Below are positions 29,673 through 32,554 of a stretch of DNA of 32,554 nt, piece by piece. Origin of the DNA: Hyphomicrobiales bacterium (GTDB lineage: Bacteria > Pseudomonadota > Alphaproteobacteria > Rhizobiales > Phreatobacteraceae); NCBI GenBank assembly GCA_017304475.1, contig JAFKKV010000056.1, positions 1 through 32,554 on the forward strand, read 5' to 3'. A program made the translations under genes and the position numbers. The notes under the pieces are model-generated. The model was not told the DNA's origin and searched no databases. It was given only the letters and a program-made list of their open reading frames with translations. Every line of letters starts with the position of its first letter. Position 1 is the stretch's first letter.

Positions 29673-29768
29673 ATGCGCAGTCTGGATCTCGCCTATGTTT
29701 CAACCTTGATGGTGATGGGCTTCATCATGGCGATCGCCATCGGCTCGATGATGTCGACGGTCTTCTGA
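29673..29768 (+). CDS. 31-residue single-helix membrane peptide
   Basis: An ATG at 29673, six bases after GGGAGG, opens a 31-codon frame ending in TGA at 29768. The sequence MRSLDLAYVSTLMVMGFIMA continues IAIGSMMSTVF. Residues 9-28 form one hydrophobic, Met-rich helix; the short N-terminus has one Arg and one Asp. It resembles small membrane proteins that modulate larger membrane partners. Clear ribosome site, full membrane span and stop close to the convergent neighbour argue that it is real, though it is below the size most annotation uses. Confidence 0.6.
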   Translation: MRSLDLAYVSTLMVMGFIMAIAIGSMMSTVF

Positions 29769-29788
29769 ACGGCAAGACGTTCCGCGGG

Positions 29789-30145
29789 TCATGGCTTCTG
29801 CTTGTCGGTCAGGCGCCGCCGCCGATGGGCCTTTTCGTCGGCACTGGCCGGCGAGCCGGCGAGCATGACGTCGACCTTCGCCGCCGCGTAGGTGCGCGCG
29901 CGATCCTCAGACACCTTGCGCTGGGCCGGCGAGCGAACCGGCGGGTCGGCAAGGAGATAGCCGCGACCATTGGCCCAATCGACGAAAGCCGCGATCAGCG
30001 CTTCCGGCCGGCTGGCCCCAGGTTTGTCCTCCGCGATGAAGCGGTCGAGCGCAGCGACGATGTCGGGGCGCAATCGAACGCCCAGGCGCACAGCCTGGTT
30101 CGCCGACGCGTTGACGGGCACGATCTTCAGATTTTTTGCTGACAC
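29789..30145 (-). CDS. Ribbon-helix-helix-like small protein (hypothetical)
   Basis: About 118 residues from a GTG at 30145. The beta strand AVRLGVRLRPDIVAALDRFI followed by a helix and RPEALIAAFVDWANGRGYL resembles a ribbon-helix-helix DNA-binding fold, as in CopG/Arc proteins. The C-terminal half is basic (SEDRARTYAAAKV, HRRRRLTDKQKP). It could be a DNA-binding regulator; no partner toxin gene is seen. An ATG at 30265 gives a longer reading, but the added residues are Arg-rich and unlike protein. The frame converges with the 31-residue peptide gene. Confidence 0.55.
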   Translation of the reverse strand: MSAKNLKIVPVNASANQAVRLGVRLRPDIVAALDRFIAEDKPGASRPEALIAAFVDWANGRGYLLADPPVRSPAQRKVSEDRARTYAAAKVDVMLAGSPASADEKAHRRRRLTDKQKP

Positions 30146-30294
30146 GGCGGGGACGTTAGCACGCACGCCACCCCGTAGATAGCCGCGCCGCCGCTCGCGC
30201 CGGCAATCCCGAGCCGGATCAGCCCCTTGTCCCGCGCCGCGAAGGATCCGATTCAACATGAGCACCGGCCGTCTTCGCCTTCCATGACCTGGGC

Positions 30295-30480
30295 CTGAAG
30301 CGCGTCACCCCTCGCCCGCTTGCGCGAGGGGATGGCGCCGCATGGCGAGACGCGATGCCGGCGCCGGATGAGGGCCCGAGACCGGCGGCCCGTCACGTCC
30401 GGCGCAAATGCACGGCATGGGTGGACGAGGCCGCCCTCACCCGACCGCTGCCCCATTCGCCACGCGCCCAACCCCGCTGC
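30295..30480. repeat. Degenerate MITE-like repeat, copy F
   Basis: CCCCTCGCCCGCTTGCGCGA, GGGATGGCGCCGCATGGCGA and the inverted later part GCCGCCCTCACCCGACCGCT keep the order of blocks seen in copies at 8.6 and 27.5 kb, with more changes and without clear GCGAATAGCGAAT ends. It lies in the 30146-30588 gap upstream of the bicupin gene. Bases 30146-30294 show no further feature. Confidence 0.5.
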
Positions 30481-30503
30481 CTGCCCTCCCCCCGTCCACC
30501 GCC

Positions 30504-30572
30504 TTGACAAAGCAGTGGAGTGTCATGTTTCGTTGTTTCGACAACCGATTTTATGTTTCGTATAACAAAACA
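30504..30572 (+). promoter_or_regulatory. Promoter with IclR-type operator candidates
   Basis: A perfect -35 hexamer TTGACA lies at 30504-30509. ATGTTTCGT occurs twice in direct orientation (30525 and 30553, 28 bp apart). The second copy lies in a near-palindrome TGTTTCGTATAACAAAACA (30554-30572), and GTTGTTTCGACAAC (30533-30546) is another inverted repeat. The GTTTCG/CAAAAC pattern is of the kind bound by IclR-family proteins; an IclR gene lies downstream. No clean -10 was found. Confidence 0.55.
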
Positions 30573-30588
30573 CCTCGGGAGAGGACGC

Positions 30589-31497
30589 ATGTACGACCGC
30601 AATGATCCGCGCGCCCGGCTGGCCGCCGTCGCACCGGCCGCCGCCCTGCCGGCCAGTTTCGCCGGCGGCGAATATGGCCGCTTCTATGACGACGCCCCGC
30701 AGGTCGACGATGCCGGCGGCAAGTCCTGGTTCATTCGTGGCCAGAACTTCGTACTGGTCTTCACCGAGGCGACCGCCGGCGCCACCTTCACGCGCGAAAC
30801 CCAGGCGGACGAATATGTCGTGCTGGTGCCGGAGCGCGGCCACGACGTCGAGATCCGCGCCGGCGCAGAGGTGAAGCGCGTCACCGGCCCGGCTCTGGTG
30901 GTGGTGCCGCCGGGCCCGAGCCAGGTGAAGGCGATCGGCGCCGGCCGCGTCGTCCGCCTGGTCACAGCCAGGGCCGAGGACCTGGTGGCGCTCTGCCCGA
31001 ACCGCACCTCCTATGCCGAGCATCGCGGCAATATCCCGGCCTTCCAGCCCTGGCCGGCACCGCCGGAGGGTTATCGCATTCGCGCCTATTCGCTCGACGT
31101 GCCGCCAAAACCCGGCCGCTTCGGCCGCATCTTCCGCTGCACCACCTTCATGGTGAACATCCTGGACCCGCAGGTCGGCCCGCGCGACGTCACCAAGCTG
31201 TCGCCGCACCACCACGACGATTTCGAGCAATGCTCGTTGGCGCTGGAAGGGGCGTTCATGCATCACCTGCGCTGGCCCTGGACCACCAACCTGAATGCCT
31301 GGCGCGACGACGACCATGCCCATTTCGCCTCGCCCTCCGCGCTGGTCATCCCGCCGCCGGCGATCCACACGTCCCGCGGACTGGACCAGGGCACCAACCA
31401 GCTGGTCGATATCTTCTCGCCGCCGCGGATCGACTTTTCGCTGCAGGACGGCTGGGTGTTGAATGCCGCGGACTATCCGGACATGCCGGCTGAATGA
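30589..31497 (+). CDS. Bicupin protein (hypothetical), probable IclR-regulated enzyme
   Basis: A 302-residue protein with GGGAGAGG before the ATG at 30589. Two cupin domains are visible. The N-terminal one (about 45-135) contains FTRETQADEYVVLVPE and VVVPPG but has few metal-ligand residues. The C-terminal one (about 165-290) has SPHHHDDFEQCSLALEGAF, with a His cluster and Glu, and a later IPPPAIHTSRG with His, so it looks catalytically complete. The family is not recognised; ring-cleaving dioxygenases or sugar-acid isomerases are possible. It is followed after 83 bp by an IclR gene, and its upstream region has IclR-like operators, so catabolism of a carboxylic acid is a fair guess. Confidence 0.8.
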   Translation: MYDRNDPRARLAAVAPAAALPASFAGGEYGRFYDDAPQVDDAGGKSWFIRGQNFVLVFTEATAGATFTRETQADEYVVLVPERGHDVEIRAGAEVKRVTGPALVVVPPGPSQVKAIGAGRVVRLVTARAEDLVALCPNRTSYAEHRGNIPAFQPWPAPPEGYRIRAYSLDVPPKPGRFGRIFRCTTFMVNILDPQVGPRDVTKLSPHHHDDFEQCSLALEGAFMHHLRWPWTTNLNAWRDDDHAHFASPSALVIPPPAIHTSRGLDQGTNQLVDIFSPPRIDFSLQDGWVLNAADYPDMPAE

Positions 31498-31580
31498 CAT
31501 CATGCGCCGGGATCCATGACGGGACGATCCGCCCTTCGGGGCGGCTTTCCCCGCCGCCCGCAACCGCCTAGGGTTTTTGA

Positions 31581-32390
31581 ATGCCACGTATCTCAGGAGA
31601 ATCGAGCGGGAACGGCGTCCAGGCGGTGCTGCTCGCGCTCCAGACGCTCGAATTCATCGCCCAGGCCCAGCGTGCGGTCGGCGTCACCGAGCTGACGCGC
31701 GCCTTCGGCACGACCAAGAGCCGGATCTACCGGCACCTGCAGACGCTGGTCTCGGCCGGCTATCTGATCCAGGAAACCGAGACCGAGCGTTATCGCGTCA
31801 GCGCCCGGCTGATGGCGCTCGGCCAGGCCGTCAGCGAGGGCTATGAGCTGGCGGGCGCGGCGCGCAGCATGATGCGGACGCTGCGCGACAAGCTCGGCCA
31901 TCCCGTGGTCCTGAGCCTGCCGGAACCGGACGGCGTGCGCATCCTCTCGCTCATCCCCGGCCGCTCCAACATCGAAATCGGCGTCAAGCCGGGCTCGATG
32001 CTGGAGTTTCATTCCAGCGCCCAGGGCAAGCTGGCACTCGCCTTCGACGACGTCACCTGCCAGCGGGTCCTTCGCACGACGCTCGCCCAGTCGACGCCGG
32101 ATACCCTGACCGACCCGGCGGCGCTCAAAGCCGAGATCGACCTGACGCGGACGCGCGGCTGGGCGGTGGCGCCGAACGAAGCGCTGATCGGGTTGAACGC
32201 GCTCGCCGCCCCGGTCTTCGACGCGCTCGGCGCCTTTGCCGGCTCGCTCGCCATCGTCGACTCGATCCAACATATCCCGGCCGAACCGAGCCCTGAGCAG
32301 ATCGGCTGCGTGGTGGAAGCGGCGGCGCGGGTGTCGGCGGATCTCGGGTTCCGGGAGGGCCGCGGCAGGGCGTTGCGGAAGGGGGCGTGA
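31581..32390 (+). CDS. IclR-family transcriptional regulator
   Basis: The 269-residue protein has an N-terminal winged helix (about 14-75; VGVTELTRAFGTTKSRIYRH and LQTLVSAGYLIQE) and a C-terminal IclR effector domain (about 85-255). The latter includes the family signature around FHSSAQGKLALAF, GWAVAPNEALIGLNALAAPVF and LAIVDS. It probably binds the palindromes in front of the bicupin gene and responds to that pathway's substrate. The ATG at 31581 directly precedes the DNA-binding domain. Same strand and close spacing suggest co-transcription with the bicupin gene. Confidence 0.93.
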   Translation: MPRISGESSGNGVQAVLLALQTLEFIAQAQRAVGVTELTRAFGTTKSRIYRHLQTLVSAGYLIQETETERYRVSARLMALGQAVSEGYELAGAARSMMRTLRDKLGHPVVLSLPEPDGVRILSLIPGRSNIEIGVKPGSMLEFHSSAQGKLALAFDDVTCQRVLRTTLAQSTPDTLTDPAALKAEIDLTRTRGWAVAPNEALIGLNALAAPVFDALGAFAGSLAIVDSIQHIPAEPSPEQIGCVVEAAARVSADLGFREGRGRALRKGA

Positions 32391-32509
32391 GGGGGCGGAT
32401 AATCAACCCTCTCCCTCTGGGCAGGGGAATCGCATTTGAACAACAGCAGTAGCGGCGAGGAGCGAACTGGATTCTATGAGGTCTCCTGGGATTGACCGGG
32501 AGGAGCTGG

Positions 32510-32554
32510 ATGAAGGGGCTGCAGGATCTGTTCGAGGAACTGCCGGATGTGCGG
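32510..32554 (+). CDS. Partial gene at right edge (15 codons visible)
   Basis: GGGAGGAG stands six bases before an ATG at 32510, which opens the frame MKGLQDLFEELPDVR and runs off the window. Too little is visible to name it. The 32391-32509 stretch carries a fragment of the CCCTCTCCC-type repeat near 32405 and no other feature. Confidence 0.4.
   Translation, partial: MKGLQDLFEELPDVR

Overview
This 32.5 kb window is GC-rich chromosomal DNA of an alphaproteobacterium, most likely of the order Hyphomicrobiales (Rhizobiales). The support is the gene families present (HWE-type histidine kinase, DUF1254/DUF1214, DUF2252, YccF, Omp25-like barrel), the GGAAC-N16-CGTT promoters typical of the alphaproteobacterial general stress sigma factor EcfG, and rhizobial-type intergenic palindromes. 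No rRNA, tRNA, CRISPR array or intact insertion sequence was seen. The genus is not identifiable from the sequence.

Layout. 0.3-2.7 kb: a flavin monooxygenase and a cupin (both minus). 2.9-8.4 kb: an envelope block with an outer-membrane protein, a class A acid phosphatase, a DUF1254/DUF1214 protein and a neuromedin-U-type outer-membrane protein (all minus), then an AraC regulator (plus). About 140 bp of sequence is repeated in front of the DUF1254 and neuromedin-U genes, and its core recurs in front of the AraC gene, so the three look like one regulon. 8.8-10.7 kb: an Lrp/AsnC regulator divergent from an overlapping ACT-like/PPC/PPC gene trio. 11-16.3 kb: a membrane metallophosphoesterase, then minus-strand DHDPS-family, peroxiredoxin and two-domain alpha/beta hydrolase genes. 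16.6-20 kb: a cupin, a lipoprotein, a candidate EcfG-dependent small RNA and a GAF-PAS-PAS-HWE kinase. 20.3-24.5 kb: a P-loop kinase, a pyridine nucleotide-disulfide oxidoreductase and small proteins. 24.6-27.5 kb: a DUF2252 gene with a perfect EcfG promoter, divergent from an ECF41 sigma operon (AhpD-like gene plus sigma factor) with a perfect ECF41 promoter. 27.8-32.4 kb: an outer-membrane barrel behind an AT-rich inverted repeat, YccF, small proteins including a 31-residue membrane peptide, and a bicupin gene with its probable IclR regulator. A further gene starts at the right edge.

Many gaps hold a family of short MITE-like palindromic repeats (about 80-270 bp) bounded by GCGAATAGCGAAT / ATTCGCTATTCGC ends, several of which supply the stop codon of the adjoining gene.

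The most noteworthy signals are the three-site AraC regulon, the EcfG-type sRNA with an anti-Shine-Dalgarno loop, the paired stress promoters around 25.9-26.0 kb, and the ACT-PPC-PPC operon. Database searches were not possible; family names rest on motif recognition.
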